Source: an uncultured Pseudodesulfovibrio sp. (GTDB lineage Bacteria > Desulfobacterota > Desulfovibrionia > Desulfovibrionales > Desulfovibrionaceae). Taken from it: a stretch of 64,000 nucleotides of DNA. Position numbers and translations under genes: made by a program. Positions 17,133 to 24,894 of this stretch are shown one piece after another. The DNA lies in NCBI RefSeq assembly GCF_963677845.1, contig NZ_OY782498.1:3231518-3295517 (forward strand), in the 5' to 3' direction. The notes beneath the pieces were generated by a model, which saw nothing but the letters and a program-made list of their open reading frames with translations, was not told where the DNA came from and did no database searches. Every line of letters starts with the position of its first letter. Within the stretch, counting starts at the first letter, position 1.

Positions 17133-17879
17133 TTACCAAATGGCGTCGGCCAAAGTCCCTTGCATGGGGTAGGGGAAGGATTCGCGGCCAACGGTCATTT
17201 CGCCGGTGAGCGTAAACGTAGTGCGGAAAAGATCGTTGGGGTCAATGATTGCTGAACCAGTCGATTTATACATGATGGGGGTCATCATGGAAAAATCGCG
17301 GATATTCATTTTTTCATTATCAATTTCAGCGGTAAAGGCAAAATCTTCTACGCTCTTGTCGCCGGGCAGGACCAATCGTTGAGATCGAATATCCACCCAA
17401 CCCGCATGCGGAAGCTTGGCTCCATCCGGCAGGAACAGACTACCTGAAGCACGCAAAGTGCCCTTGAAATCACCGAAACCAAGCAAATATGTCAGGTTGA
17501 GGTCTCCTTCAAACTCGAACACCCCATTCGAAAACAATTCCAAAGTACACTCAGGCCCGCCGGTATCGAGTCGAACAGTAGCCAGCGGAGAAAAGCCCAT
17601 GGTCACATAGGCACGCTTGAAATGAAGAGCGCCCGGAGTCTGGGCCACCGTGACCTTAAAATCCCGCACACGAAAGCTGAATGGACCATCCCGATCCAGT
17701 CCTTCCCAGGTCATCCCCACCGAGGGCAGTTGTTCATCAACGCGGGTCAGAGCTGATGCCCATATTTTATCCCATGGTGTGAATAATGTAATGCCAATCA
17801 AAAAACCCAGCATGATAAGAAAAAAACGGACCAAAATTCTTCCGGGCAAAGACGAACTCGTATGCAAAGAGGGTTTCAT
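17133..17879 (-). CDS. Type II secretion system GspN-like protein
   Basis: A 248-residue inner-membrane-anchored periplasmic protein. One membrane segment near residues 13-35 is followed by an all-beta region typical of GspN/T2SSN: FKVTVAQ..., GSLFLPDGAKLPHAGW and VDIRSQRLVL. GspN is an accessory of the type II secretion inner-membrane platform. ATG 17879 has GAGGGG upstream and overlaps the end of the GspM-like gene region by a few bases. The other secretin and pilin genes are not in this window. Confidence 0.65.
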   Translation of the reverse strand: MKPSLHTSSSLPGRILVRFFLIMLGFLIGITLFTPWDKIWASALTRVDEQLPSVGMTWEGLDRDGPFSFRVRDFKVTVAQTPGALHFKRAYVTMGFSPLATVRLDTGGPECTLELFSNGVFEFEGDLNLTYLLGFGDFKGTLRASGSLFLPDGAKLPHAGWVDIRSQRLVLPGDKSVEDFAFTAEIDNEKMNIRDFSMMTPIMYKSTGSAIIDPNDLFRTTFTLTGEMTVGRESFPYPMQGTLADAIW

Positions 17880-17889
17880 CGCAGTCCCC

Positions 17890-18387
17890 TCATCGTGCCA
17901 GCACGAGATGCACGTCTGCCAGACGCGGATCATCGTTGTTACGAGTCAATGTAAATTCAGGTGTTTGCAGACTGGCGCGGTCGCGTAAATCCTGTAAAAA
18001 ATCCGTCAGCATAATCAGTGTAAGACCAGTAAATGTAACCTGCACTCCTTCTACATTCTCATTGAGACGGGTGGAACGGATTGAAGTCAAACGATCTTCA
18101 AGCAACCTGTCGTCAATAATGCGCCATGTGGCGTCCTTGGCCGACAGATGAGCGAGATCACCTCGTTTGGCACGCAGGGATTGTATGCCCTGCACGATAG
18201 GTACAACCCGCGCGTACTGTTCCTTTTCCGCCTCAATTTGTTGAAGAAGGGTGTTGGTAAAAATATATGCGCCTACAAACACGGAAAAAAAGATGCCTGC
18301 CAGACCAAACAGGGCCATCTTGAAAAAACGCTGCTGAGCATCAGGAGGCCAACTGCTCCATGGATATGTTCGTTGAGTGCGAGCCAT
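17890..18387 (-). CDS. GspM/PilO-like secretion platform protein
   Basis: A 165-residue bitopic protein: short cytoplasmic leader, one membrane segment about residues 22-45, a coiled coil (QIEAEKEQYARVVPIVQG) and a ferredoxin-like periplasmic domain that ends the protein. This is the GspM/PilO layout. Sequence alone would be weak; position between GspL-like and GspN-like genes, with 1-bp spacing to the former, makes the call. Confidence 0.6.
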   Translation of the reverse strand: MARTQRTYPWSSWPPDAQQRFFKMALFGLAGIFFSVFVGAYIFTNTLLQQIEAEKEQYARVVPIVQGIQSLRAKRGDLAHLSAKDATWRIIDDRLLEDRLTSIRSTRLNENVEGVQVTFTGLTLIMLTDFLQDLRDRASLQTPEFTLTRNNDDPRLADVHLVLAR

Positions 18388-18388
18388 C

Positions 18389-18904
18389 TTATTGCAACTC
18401 CACATTCAGGCTGAAAACTATCAAATCGCCCACAGGGTCACTTTTATACAACGAAAAAAGGTAATGATCATCATCGGTCAGCTTATCCAAATACGTGGTA
18501 AATCCTTGTTCATCACCAGCAAAAGAGCCTCGTACGCGCCCGGCTTTACCACTCAAGGTTATACCTTCCAACCGCAGATTTTCATCCGCAGGACGGCTCA
18601 ACGCCGCAAGCAACCGAAGCGGGTCCAGTCCGATACTATCGGTAGCCAGAAGTTTGCCGTGTTCAAACTGCAAACGACCGAACGGCGAGGCTCCAATATC
18701 CTGCCCGAGAGCAGACATATACTGCACGTTTATCTCGCTTCGAATTTCTTCAAGCTGATTATAATGGAAAAGATAGCGCAATCCTTGTCCGCCAAGGAAA
18801 AGACTACCAATAACAAACACCCAGACAAAATTCCGAAGGAACCGTCTGGACGTCTTGCCGGACCTGAATACAGGTATTTTACTGTTGGATTCTGACTTCG
18901 TCAT
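18389..18904 (-). CDS. GspL/PilN-like protein lacking the actin-like domain
   Basis: A 171-residue bitopic protein with a short basic cytoplasmic leader, one membrane segment (about residues 22-42) and a periplasmic ferredoxin-like domain (VQYMSALGQD, then LRLEGITLSGKAGRVRGSFAG). Canonical GspL is about 400 residues with an N-terminal actin-like domain that holds the GspE ATPase; only the C-terminal half is here. Upstream lies a repeat cluster, so either the gene was truncated by repeat insertion or this family uses a PilN-like short form with a separate partner. Start ATG 18904 by homology of layout. Confidence 0.55.
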   Translation of the reverse strand: MTKSESNSKIPVFRSGKTSRRFLRNFVWVFVIGSLFLGGQGLRYLFHYNQLEEIRSEINVQYMSALGQDIGASPFGRLQFEHGKLLATDSIGLDPLRLLAALSRPADENLRLEGITLSGKAGRVRGSFAGDEQGFTTYLDKLTDDDHYLFSLYKSDPVGDLIVFSLNVELQ

Positions 18905-19070
18905 AACTCTGATGCATTGAATACGCGAAACCCCGACACTGAGCAAGCCATGCTCACATTTGAAACACCAAACAGGAATCCGCAAAACAAAAAACGACGT
19001 ACCACGTTATACACGCAATACGCCGTCCACAAAGACTATTTCTCCACTCCGCACCAACGCCGTAAGGCTT

Positions 19071-19189
19071 TGAAGAGTAGGGCAGATGCTCGACGGGAGG
19101 ATTTGATTTTCCCACAATCGTAGCCTAGCTACGGCGAGGACAGACTCAATCCTTCCAACGACGCAGATGCGCCGCTATCGCAAGCCGAC
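19071..19189 (+). repeat. R element, copy 1
   Basis: One of six near-complete copies of a ~125-bp foldable repeat. Landmarks in order are a GGCTT start, GGGAGGATTTGA, the apical hairpin CGTAGC/GCTACG, ACTCAATCCTTCC, ACGCAGATGCGCCGCTA and TCGCAAGCC. The 5' terminal arm is degenerate in this copy (GGCTTTGAAG). It lies upstream of the GspL-like gene. Confidence 0.85.
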
Positions 19190-19227
19190 TTCTCACGAAT
19201 GAAAAACCCTCTTTACGTCACCCACAC

Positions 19228-19356
19228 CGTGAGGCTTGGGAGAGTGGTGCAGATGTTAGGCGGGAGGATTTGAGTTTCCCACAGTCGTAGCCTAGCTACG
19301 GCGAGGACAGACTCAATCCTTCCAACGACGCAGATGCGCCGCTATCGCAAGCCGAC
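19228..19356 (+). repeat. R element, copy 2
   Basis: Second copy, starting 157 bp after copy 1 and nearly identical to it from the GGGAGG box onward. Its last base is adjacent to the purE stop codon, so it forms the whole 3' flank of purE. Confidence 0.88.
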
Positions 19357-19839
19357 CTACAAGCTTTCCGCAGCTCTTTCAACCGACTCCTTGAAACCCT
19401 CACGAGCATCCAGGATCTTCTGAGTCAATCCGTCATCATGCAAAGCAAGAATTTGGGCAGCCAGCCATGCGGCGTTTTTGGCACCGACCTTATCCAATGC
19501 AAGTGTACCGACCGGGAAGCCCGGAGGCATCTGCACAGTGGCAAGCATCGCATCCATGCCACCGAACGGAGAACCGGCCAGTGGTACGCCGAGTACGGGC
19601 TTGGTGGTCTTGGCAGCAACAGCTCCTGCGAGATGTGCGGCTAGACCGGCGGCACAGATAAAAACCTGCGCACCATCAGCTTCAAATTCCTCAACCAAAC
19701 GAGCTGTCCGTTCCGGTGTCCGATGTGCGGAAGACACCGTAAATACATGCTCAATTCCCAACTCTTTCAACAGATCAGAGCAAGGACGCATCTTGTCCTC
19801 ATCGGAAATTGACCCCATGAAAATTACAACCTTAGGCAT
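19357..19839 (-). CDS. purE: 5-(carboxyamino)imidazole ribonucleotide mutase / AIR carboxylase
   Basis: A 160-residue PurE for purine synthesis. MGSISDEDKM at the N-terminus, SSAHRTPERT with the catalytic His, and PVLGVPLAG are typical of class I. The usual AHLPG is AHLAG here, a variation that may mark a subfamily. No purK is in the window, so use of CO2 or of N5-CAIR cannot be settled. ATG 19839 has AGAGGGAAG upstream; a longer frame would run through the purD terminator. It follows purD on the same strand. Confidence 0.93.
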   Translation of the reverse strand: MPKVVIFMGSISDEDKMRPCSDLLKELGIEHVFTVSSAHRTPERTARLVEEFEADGAQVFICAAGLAAHLAGAVAAKTTKPVLGVPLAGSPFGGMDAMLATVQMPPGFPVGTLALDKVGAKNAAWLAAQILALHDDGLTQKILDAREGFKESVERAAESL

Positions 19840-19864
19840 CTCTCTTCCCTCTCGTTTGTCCGTT

Positions 19865-19895
19865 AAAAAAAAGTGCGCCCAATTCAGGCGCACTC
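19865..19895 (-). terminator. Terminator between purD and purE
   Basis: AGTGCGCC, TGAATTG, GGCGCACT on the minus strand followed by eight T residues. It lies between the purD stop and the purE ribosome binding site, so purE expression depends on read-through or attenuation. Confidence 0.85.
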
Positions 19896-19907
19896 GTTTT
19901 CACGTAT

Positions 19908-21185
19908 TTATTTCAAACGCTTTAAACCCTTGTCAGCTATATCTTTTCGATAATAACTCTTGTCGAAATGGACCTTACCCACGGCCTCATAGGCCTTTTC
20001 CCGGGCTGCGGCCAAATCGTCACCAAGCGCGGTGACGCAAAGCACACGTCCGCCCGAGGTCACGATCTTGTCGCCGTCGACCTTGGTTCCGGCCTGAAAA
20101 ACCTTGACTCCATCCATGGCATCCGCATCCTCAAGACCGGTAATTTCCATGCCTTTGGGGTAGGAACCGGGATAACCTTCAGCGGCCATGACCACGCCAC
20201 ACGCTGTCTGTGGAGTGGATGTCACCTCAATCTGATCCAGCTTGCCGTCGATGCAGGCAAACATGATTGTCAGCAGATCGGTCTCCAAGCGCATGAGCAA
20301 CGGCTGACATTCGGGATCACCGAACCGGACATTGTATTCAAGCACACTGGGACCATCTTCAGTGTACATCAGGCCAGCATACAGCACGCCTTTAAACGGC
20401 TGGCCCTTGGCGGCCAGATGACGCAGAATCGGCTTGATGCAAAGCTCGGCAGTCTCGGCATACTTCTCTTTGGGAAGGATAGGAGCAGGGGAGTAGGCTC
20501 CCATGCCACCGGTATTGGGACCTGTATCGCCTTCATAGGCTGCCTTGTGGTCCTGACTGGACGGTAACATGGCGTAATTGGTGCCATCACAAAAACACAG
20601 GAAGGATGCTTCTTCACCTTTAAGAGTCTCTTCAATGACCACGCGGTCCCCGGCAGAGCCGAACACCTTTTTGACCATCATTTCTTCCACGGCTTCAATG
20701 GCTTCTTCTTCAGAGGTTGCCACGATCACACCCTTGCCGGCGGCCAGACCATCTGCTTTGACCACGAGGGGAGCACCGCGCTCCTTGATAAAAGCCACGG
20801 CAGCTTCATGCTCATCGAAAACACGAAATGCGGCTGTAGGTACGCCTGCATCGGCCATGACGTTCTTGGAAAATGCTTTGGATCCTTCCAGATTCGCGGC
20901 AAAGGCGTTCGGGCCGAAGCACGGAATACCTTCCTGTTTGAGCGAATTTTCCAGTCCGAGTACCAAGGGCATCTCGGGACCGACAACGACCAGATCGATT
21001 TCGCGGTCTTTGGCCAATTTGACCAGAGCCGGAATATCGTCATCCTTAATATCTATATTTTCACCAATCTGGGCAGTGCCGCCATTGCCGGGCGCGCACA
21101 GGATGGATTCAACTTTCGGACTCTGAGCAAGCTTCCAGCACAAGGCGTGTTCACGCCCGCCGGAACCAACAATCAATATCTTCAT
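19908..21185 (-). CDS. purD: Phosphoribosylamine-glycine ligase
   Basis: A 425-residue GAR synthetase with ATP-grasp fold, which joins phosphoribosylamine and glycine. MKILIVGSGGREHALCWKLA at the N-terminus, VVVGPEMPLVLGL, KADGLAAGKGVIVA (ATP-grasp), and VRFGDPECQPLLMRL are diagnostic. ATG 21185 has GAGGGGGAAC upstream. A G element occupies part of the upstream region and purE lies downstream past a terminator. Confidence 0.97.
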   Translation of the reverse strand: MKILIVGSGGREHALCWKLAQSPKVESILCAPGNGGTAQIGENIDIKDDDIPALVKLAKDREIDLVVVGPEMPLVLGLENSLKQEGIPCFGPNAFAANLEGSKAFSKNVMADAGVPTAAFRVFDEHEAAVAFIKERGAPLVVKADGLAAGKGVIVATSEEEAIEAVEEMMVKKVFGSAGDRVVIEETLKGEEASFLCFCDGTNYAMLPSSQDHKAAYEGDTGPNTGGMGAYSPAPILPKEKYAETAELCIKPILRHLAAKGQPFKGVLYAGLMYTEDGPSVLEYNVRFGDPECQPLLMRLETDLLTIMFACIDGKLDQIEVTSTPQTACGVVMAAEGYPGSYPKGMEITGLEDADAMDGVKVFQAGTKVDGDKIVTSGGRVLCVTALGDDLAAAREKAYEAVGKVHFDKSYYRKDIADKGLKRLK

Positions 21186-21260
21186 GAGTAGTTCCCCCTC
21201 TATCTGTTTTCGGGATGTACACGGTGTAAGGAAATTCACCGATTTTATCAAGTTAGTGAT

Positions 21261-21391
21261 GCCTCCGGCGGCTGGGGGAAAGGAAGAGCAAAACCCTTTG
21301 GAAAGGGTTCTTTCTCTCCCTTTCCCCCAGACTTCCTATCCCTCTCTTTTCCTGAACTTTTTGGTGCCGCTTCGCGGAGAGGGCTATCAGA
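21261..21391 (+). repeat. G element, copy 2
   Basis: Begins GCCTCCGGCGGC, then a hairpin spanning about 21272-21330 with arms CTGGGGGAAAGG and its near complement and inner arms AACCCTTT/AAAGGGTT. The tail CTCTCTTTTCCTGAACTTT ends in GCCGCTTCGCGGAGAGG. About 80 percent like copy 1 by eye. It lies between the rubrerythrin terminator and purD. Confidence 0.88.
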
Positions 21392-21440
21392 AGGCAATGC
21401 TTTGTGAGTATATGAAAGTAAGTCATTTGTAGAAAACATG

Positions 21441-21474
21441 AAAAAACCCGATCTGGTATTTCTACCAGATCGGG
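21441..21474 (-). terminator. Rubrerythrin terminator
   Basis: Perfect 12-bp stem CCCGATCTGGTA with a 4-nt loop, followed on the minus strand by TTTTTT. Confidence 0.95.
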
Positions 21475-21498
21475 CGATAGGGTCAACGGAAGTCGAAT

Positions 21499-21996
21499 TT
21501 AGTCGACTTTGGCGTATGCCTTGGGGGCTGCGCCACAAATAGGACATTTTTCAGTGGGTTCACCGTCCTGCGTATGACCACAGACGGAGCAGATGTAAAA
21601 GTCAGCATCAGCGAAAGTATCAGTATCGGCTTCAAGAGCCTGTGTGTACAGCTCGGCGTGAATTTTCTCAGCCTCGTTGGCAAATCCGAAATAGCGCAGG
21701 ATAGCATTTTCGCCTTCGGCTTTGGCGTCTTCCATCATATCGGGATACATGGATTTAAACTCAAAAGTTTCGCCTTCAATAGCAGATTTGAGATTCTCCT
21801 CAGTAGAGCCAATACCTTTCATAAGACGAAGGTGCGCATGAGCATGGATGGTCTCGGCGGCTGCAGCAGCACGAAACAGCTTGGCAACACCGGGCTTGCC
21901 ATCTTTTTCAGCCTTTTCGGCAAATGCCAGATACTTACGGTTGGCCTGAGATTCACCTGCAAACGCTTCCTTCAAGTTTTCCAAAGTCTTACTCAT
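21499..21996 (-). CDS. rbr: Rubrerythrin
   Basis: A 165-residue rubrerythrin, a cytoplasmic non-haem iron peroxidase that reduces H2O2 in anaerobes. The N-terminal four-helix part carries Glu ligands of the di-iron site (FAGESQANRKY, AAAAETIHAHAHL, GFANEAEKIHAELY). The C-terminal rubredoxin-like knuckle has CSVCGHTQDGEP and CPICGAAP. The ATG at 21996 has AGGAG upstream. A Fur/PerR-like box lies about 75 bp before the start, which fits peroxide control. Confidence 0.96.
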   Translation of the reverse strand: MSKTLENLKEAFAGESQANRKYLAFAEKAEKDGKPGVAKLFRAAAAAETIHAHAHLRLMKGIGSTEENLKSAIEGETFEFKSMYPDMMEDAKAEGENAILRYFGFANEAEKIHAELYTQALEADTDTFADADFYICSVCGHTQDGEPTEKCPICGAAPKAYAKVD

Positions 21997-22067
21997 TGTA
22001 TTCTCCTGTCTCAATTCGGTTGCAGCAACTTTATAGAGGTGCTGTGAATGTTCATTTGTTGAAAAAT

Positions 22068-22082
22068 TAGTAATGATTCTCA
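22068..22082 (-). promoter_or_regulatory. Fur/PerR-type box upstream of rubrerythrin
   Basis: TAGTAATGATTCTCA matches the 7-1-7 Fur-family palindrome TGATAATnATTATCA at 11 of 14 defined positions. Position and target gene suggest PerR; Fur cannot be excluded. Confidence 0.45.
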
Positions 22083-22179
22083 AAAAGAAAATCAAGTACT
22101 ATTTATTAATGCATACAACACAGTGTTCCATTTTGCTAATTCACAAAAAATTACAACCAGGCATAACCTCAACTCCCCC

Positions 22180-22206
22180 CTTCCTAACGACGCAGATGCG
22201 CAGCTT
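22180..22206 (+). repeat. R element fragment
   Basis: Only the 3' half is recognisable: CCTTCCTAACGACGCAGATG then CGCAGC. It lies 33 bp before the complete copy at 22239. Confidence 0.6.
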
Positions 22207-22238
22207 CATATGCCACAACATCTCCGATAACCAACGGC

Positions 22239-22366
22239 GTGAGGCTTGCGAGAGGGATGTAGCTGCTAGGCGAAAGGGTTTGAGTTTCCCACAGCCGTAG
22301 CCGAGCTACGGTGAGGACAGACTCAATCCTTCCAACGACGCAGATGCGCCGCTATCGCAAGCCGAG
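22239..22366 (+). repeat. R element, copy 3
   Basis: The copy with the most perfect ends: GGCTTGCGA at the left pairs with TCGCAAGCC at the right. The apical hairpin is CCGTAGC, CGA, GCTACGG. It lies between the rubrerythrin promoter and the terminator of the small membrane-protein gene. Confidence 0.9.
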
Positions 22367-22379
22367 TAACGAAGCAAAC

Positions 22380-22435
22380 AAAAAAAGAACCGCCTTTGTC
22401 TGGGAGGAAAGGATGAATATCCCAGACAAAGGCGG
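22380..22435 (-). terminator. Terminator of the 54-residue protein gene
   Basis: Perfect 15-bp arms CCGCCTTTGTCTGGG and CCCAGACAAAGGCGG with a 16-nt loop; on the minus strand a run of seven T residues follows. Its presence supports the short gene upstream. Confidence 0.9.
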
Positions 22436-22476
22436 CTCAAACCCGCTTATTAATGGAAGCGTCCGCTTCCGGGAAA

Positions 22477-22641
22477 TTAGGCGCCCCTGGTAAACAGTGT
22501 CAGGGCAAATGCAGCCATGGCAGAAACTCCAGACAAGATCAAAGGACGGCGGTTGCTCTTGCGAACAATGCGAACCGGCGTATTACGTGTGCCGTTCTGC
22601 AAGGCCATCATGGCGAGTCGAGTATCGTTTTCCATGCTCAT
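22477..22641 (-). CDS. Small membrane protein (54 aa), divergent from a LysR gene
   Basis: A 54-residue protein with AGAAGGAGC at good distance before the ATG at 22641 and a strong terminator 42 bp after the stop. Residues 1-32 are polar and basic (many Arg, ending in RKSNRRP); residues about 33-50 are hydrophobic (LILSGVSAMAAFALTLF), so a C-terminal membrane anchor with cytoplasmic N-terminus is likely. I do not recognise a family. It is divergent from the LysR gene at 22819 and is its most likely target. A matching arrangement occurs at 24736. Confidence 0.75.
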   Translation of the reverse strand: MSMENDTRLAMMALQNGTRNTPVRIVRKSNRRPLILSGVSAMAAFALTLFTRGA

Positions 22642-22764
22642 AATTTTGCTCCTTCTCGGGTGCCGTCACCCAAGCGCTTTTCCATATCTGCACATCTACG
22701 GAACAACGTGTAATCAATCCAATTGTTTTGTTCGATTAACTCCTTCGGTTTTTCTGATGACAAA

Positions 22765-22780
22765 ACCGATCTTAATCGGT
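22765..22780. promoter_or_regulatory. Candidate LysR operator
   Basis: ACCGAT, CTTA, ATCGGT is a perfect 6-bp-arm palindrome between the divergent small gene and the LysR gene. It sits 39 bp before the LysR start, a usual place for an autoregulatory site. Confidence 0.4.
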
Positions 22781-22818
22781 ATCGATAATTGACTCCATTG
22801 AAGAAGGTGATCAACGAC

Positions 22819-23700
22819 ATGGAACTCTATCAGCTCAAGACATTTGTAGTGGTGGCAGAAGAAGAGCACCTGACCCGTGCGTCAGTGCGATTGCATACGA
22901 GCCAACCTACGGTCAGTGCGCATATCAAGGCGTTGGAAGAAGAGCTTGAAACACGACTGTTTATCCGTACACCCAAGGGTATGCGACTGACGGAGGCAGG
23001 CGAGCGACTGAAAAACAAGGCAAAAGAAGTGCTTCAAACGGCGAGAGAATTAACGCTTGAAGCGCGTAACATGGGCGATGAACTGGTAGGCGACCTGTCC
23101 ATTGGGCTAAACACGGATGCTGAATATCTGCGAATAGTGCCATTACTCACTTCTCTGGGAAACGAACACCCAAAGATCACGATGCAGATTCAACAGCGGG
23201 CAAGCACTTCAGTACAGGACGCCATTCTGGACGGCATATTGGACTGCGGTTTCATCTTTGGCGAACCTCGTCACCCGGACATTCATTCCGTCAAACTGAA
23301 AGATACACAATTTTTCGTCGCCGTACCGGACATTTGGAAAGACCGTATTCCCGGAGGGCTTGAGGCTCTGGCCGATTTGCCGTGGATCATGGATCCCAGT
23401 GACAACCCGTTGCAAAAACTGACGGACCCTTTATTTAAAGCCAGAAACATTAAGCTTCCCATCCAGTTGGAAGTGGACGGCGACGAGGTTATTCGTGTGC
23501 TGGTAGCTGCGGGTAAAGGCGTTTCATTTCTGCGAAAAAATGAAGTTGAGGCTGCCAATCGCATAGGCCAGACCGTTCATGTCATGGCCTTTGACGAATT
23601 AATTATTGATGTTCGTTTTGTCTGGCTAAAACGACGAGATCAAGACCCTGTCATGCAGGCCGTCATTGATCATGTAAAAAAAGCCTGGAGCATCCAATAG
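22819..23700 (+). CDS. LysR family transcriptional regulator 1
   Basis: A 293-residue LysR protein. The N-terminal HTH reads MELYQLKTFVVVAEEEHLTR, then LHTSQPTVSAHIKALEEEL; the rest is a periplasmic-binding-like effector domain. ATG 22819 is preceded by GAAGGTGAT. It is divergent from the 54-residue membrane protein and converges with a second LysR gene of equal length; the two stop codons are about 5 bp apart with no terminator between. The two proteins share the same N-terminus and look like paralogues. The ligand is unknown. Confidence 0.93.
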   Translation: MELYQLKTFVVVAEEEHLTRASVRLHTSQPTVSAHIKALEEELETRLFIRTPKGMRLTEAGERLKNKAKEVLQTARELTLEARNMGDELVGDLSIGLNTDAEYLRIVPLLTSLGNEHPKITMQIQQRASTSVQDAILDGILDCGFIFGEPRHPDIHSVKLKDTQFFVAVPDIWKDRIPGGLEALADLPWIMDPSDNPLQKLTDPLFKARNIKLPIQLEVDGDEVIRVLVAAGKGVSFLRKNEVEAANRIGQTVHVMAFDELIIDVRFVWLKRRDQDPVMQAVIDHVKKAWSIQ

Positions 23701-23705
23701 GGCAA

Positions 23706-24587
23706 CTACACACCCCATTCCTTGCGGACTATATCGATAAGCATAGACATGGACGGATCGTCTGCCTGATTCTTACGATATACAAAATTCATCTCTAGTG
23801 AATGATGACCCAACAGCGGGCATTCCGCCCCCTGATTCAGCTTTAGCAGCCTGTCAGCCTCATCGTCACGCATCACACCGAGCGCCTTACCTTCGACAAC
23901 AAGTGGCCGCATGACTTCTTCTGAATTCACACTGATTATCTGAGCCGGAACAATCCCATATTCATTAAACAGTTTTACCTGCAATTCCTGAAGAGGGCTG
24001 TTACTGGTAGCCACCACCCAAGTATACGCGGAAAGCTCTTCGGGACCGGCCTTGGCCAGATCCTTCTTCATGTGGGCAGCTCCCATTACGCAATAGAAAG
24101 GATCAGCCAGCTTAATCGTGTCGAGATCGCCATAAGGGTTACCGGAAAAAATAAATCCGGCGTCCATGTTTCTGGCCCGAATTTCACTGAGGATAACTCC
24201 GGAAGGGGATTGGGCGAGCTTCAAATTGAGACGCGGAAATCGCTCTGCAATCTGATTAAGTAGACCACTGACCTTGAGATACTCGGGGTCGGCACACAAC
24301 CCGAGAGCCATCTGGCCGGTTACGGCACCACCCAAAGTCACAGCCCGGGCTTCGAGCGTATTGGCTGCGGCAAGGACTTCGATGGCATCATGCACCAGTT
24401 CAGACCCTGCATGGGTCAACTCCACACCACGCGCCACGCGATCGAATAATCGAACACCAAGTTCCTCTTCAAGGGCCTTGATATGTGCACTGACCGCTGG
24501 CTGTGAAGCATGGACACGCTTGCCCGCACGAGTAAAGTTTCCTTCTTCGGCCACAGCCACGAAAGTTCTGAGTTGATAGAGTTCCAT
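23706..24587 (-). CDS. LysR family transcriptional regulator 2
   Basis: A 293-residue LysR protein, paralogous to the one at 22819: MELYQLRTFVAVAEEGNFTR and HASQPAVSAHIKALEEELGV are almost the same, while the effector domain has diverged. It is divergent from a 52-residue membrane-protein gene at 24736 across 148 bp. The tail-to-tail layout with regulator 1 could cause antisense interference at the 3' ends. Confidence 0.93.
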   Translation of the reverse strand: MELYQLRTFVAVAEEGNFTRAGKRVHASQPAVSAHIKALEEELGVRLFDRVARGVELTHAGSELVHDAIEVLAAANTLEARAVTLGGAVTGQMALGLCADPEYLKVSGLLNQIAERFPRLNLKLAQSPSGVILSEIRARNMDAGFIFSGNPYGDLDTIKLADPFYCVMGAAHMKKDLAKAGPEELSAYTWVVATSNSPLQELQVKLFNEYGIVPAQIISVNSEEVMRPLVVEGKALGVMRDDEADRLLKLNQGAECPLLGHHSLEMNFVYRKNQADDPSMSMLIDIVRKEWGV

Positions 24588-24653
24588 TATGCCTTGATTC
24601 CTCCAATGGCCTCATAAGCCATCAGCTTTACTTATAGGTGATCTCATGCATTG

Positions 24654-24664
24654 TTATTGGACCA
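24654..24664. promoter_or_regulatory. Candidate LysR operator 2
   Basis: ATTGG, A, CCAAT palindrome followed by CGG, in the gap between LysR 2 and the 52-residue gene. The extended ATCGG word also occurs in the palindrome at 22765. Weak alone. Confidence 0.3.
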
Positions 24665-24735
24665 ATCGGCTGTCCTTTCCATATGAGTGATTTCAAGGAC
24701 TTTATCAAATTTGAGGGCAGACCGAGGAGGATTCC

Positions 24736-24894
24736 ATGTTGCGTGAAGAAAAGACCAACGGTTTTGTGTACCTGTTCACACCCGAAGATTGCGATACTTT
24801 CTATCGCATGCCCAGAATGCTTAAAATTACCAAAGCATTTCTCTGGGTCGGTGTTGCATTTCTCATGAGCGTGGGTGTGAGTCAACTGGTCTAG
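24736..24894 (+). CDS. Small membrane protein (52 aa), divergent from LysR 2
   Basis: A 52-residue protein with GAGGAGG at ideal distance before ATG 24736. Residues 1-30 are polar (LREEKTNGFVYLFTPEDCD); residues about 33-51 are hydrophobic (KAFLWVGVAFLMSVGVSQL), predicting a single C-terminal membrane anchor. No family is recognised. Its stop codon abuts the stop of the converging GGDEF gene. It mirrors the 54-residue gene at 22477 in size, topology and LysR pairing, although the two sequences are not clearly alike. Confidence 0.72.
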   Translation: MLREEKTNGFVYLFTPEDCDTFYRMPRMLKITKAFLWVGVAFLMSVGVSQLV

